Assembly (NCBI GenBank): GCA_900553685.1
Contig: USEI01000028.1
Coordinates: 1 to 13,296, forward strand
Reading direction: 5' to 3'
Source of the DNA: an uncultured Clostridium sp.
GTDB taxonomy: Bacteria; Bacillota; Clostridia; TANB77; CAG-508
Length of the DNA: 13,296 nt
The first letter of the stretch is position 1; each line of letters starts with the position of its first letter. A program made the position numbers and the translations under genes. The notes under the pieces were generated by a model. The model did no database searches. It was given only the letters and a program-made list of their open reading frames with translations, and had not been told where the DNA came from. Shown piece after piece: positions 13,230 through 13,296 of this stretch.

Positions 13230-13257
13230 ATCATATTCAAATTAAAATTTTTGTCGA
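13230..13257 (-). promoter_or_regulatory. Probable promoter of the CBASS operon
   Basis: On the minus strand TCGACA (13252-13257) and TATGAT (13230-13235) have a 16-base spacer, about 30 bases before the ATG at 13201. It is weaker than the other promoters in the window. That fits low constitutive expression, though the region is AT-rich and other choices are possible. Confidence 0.4.
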
Positions 13258-13296
13258 ATCTTGTAATATTATTATATTTTATACTATATTTTGTCT

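Overview
The window is about three-quarters A+T. It has strong AGGAGG-type ribosome binding sites, consensus sigma-A promoters and standard TGG tryptophan codons. Together with Gram-positive-type conjugation proteins (PrgI, VirB4) and a TnpV gene, this points to a low-GC Bacillota genome, most likely an uncultured gut-type clostridium or relative. Species cannot be named from this sequence. The content looks accessory: secretion/conjugation genes, an integration-element remnant and an anti-phage system.

Block 1 (1-6175, all minus strand) is a type IV secretion or conjugation module. Read in the direction of transcription it has three units. Unit A is one pilin-like gene (5722-6114) with its own promoter and a long terminator hairpin. 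Unit B is five more tandem pilin-like genes (5421 down to 3397) with their own promoter and a second long hairpin. Unit C has its own promoter and carries a divergent seventh pilin-like gene, a PrgI/VirB3-like membrane protein, a membrane-anchored TraC-like protein resembling a VirB4 N-terminal domain, and the VirB4 ATPase, which runs off the window edge. All seven pilin-like proteins have a signal peptide and two hydrophobic helices. The first six also share a G-[DE]-[KR]-A-x-[IV]-K-K loop, while their mature N-termini differ. This pilin-family expansion is the most unusual part of the window.

Block 2 (6253-9762, plus strand) is divergently transcribed. A promoter with a 21-bp inverted repeat over its start region drives a multi-spanning GT-C-like glycosyltransferase, a small P-loop kinase, a short pyrophosphatase-like domain fused to a GNAT acetyltransferase and broken by a one-base frameshift, and a second GNAT acetyltransferase. 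A long hairpin closes the operon.

Block 3 (9763-10721) is mostly non-coding and then carries tnpV and a small helical protein. It holds a short relatively GC-rich patch identical to the complement of an elongator tRNA-Met anticodon arm, and a TTTTCCCCAA direct repeat. It reads as the scar or end of an integrative element.

Block 4 (10694-13257, minus strand) is a compact two-gene CBASS anti-phage locus. It consists of a membrane-anchored SAVED effector (Cap14-like) followed, with an 8-base overlap, by a CD-NTase with an AGS-C sensor domain. It shares a bidirectional terminator with the tnpV unit.
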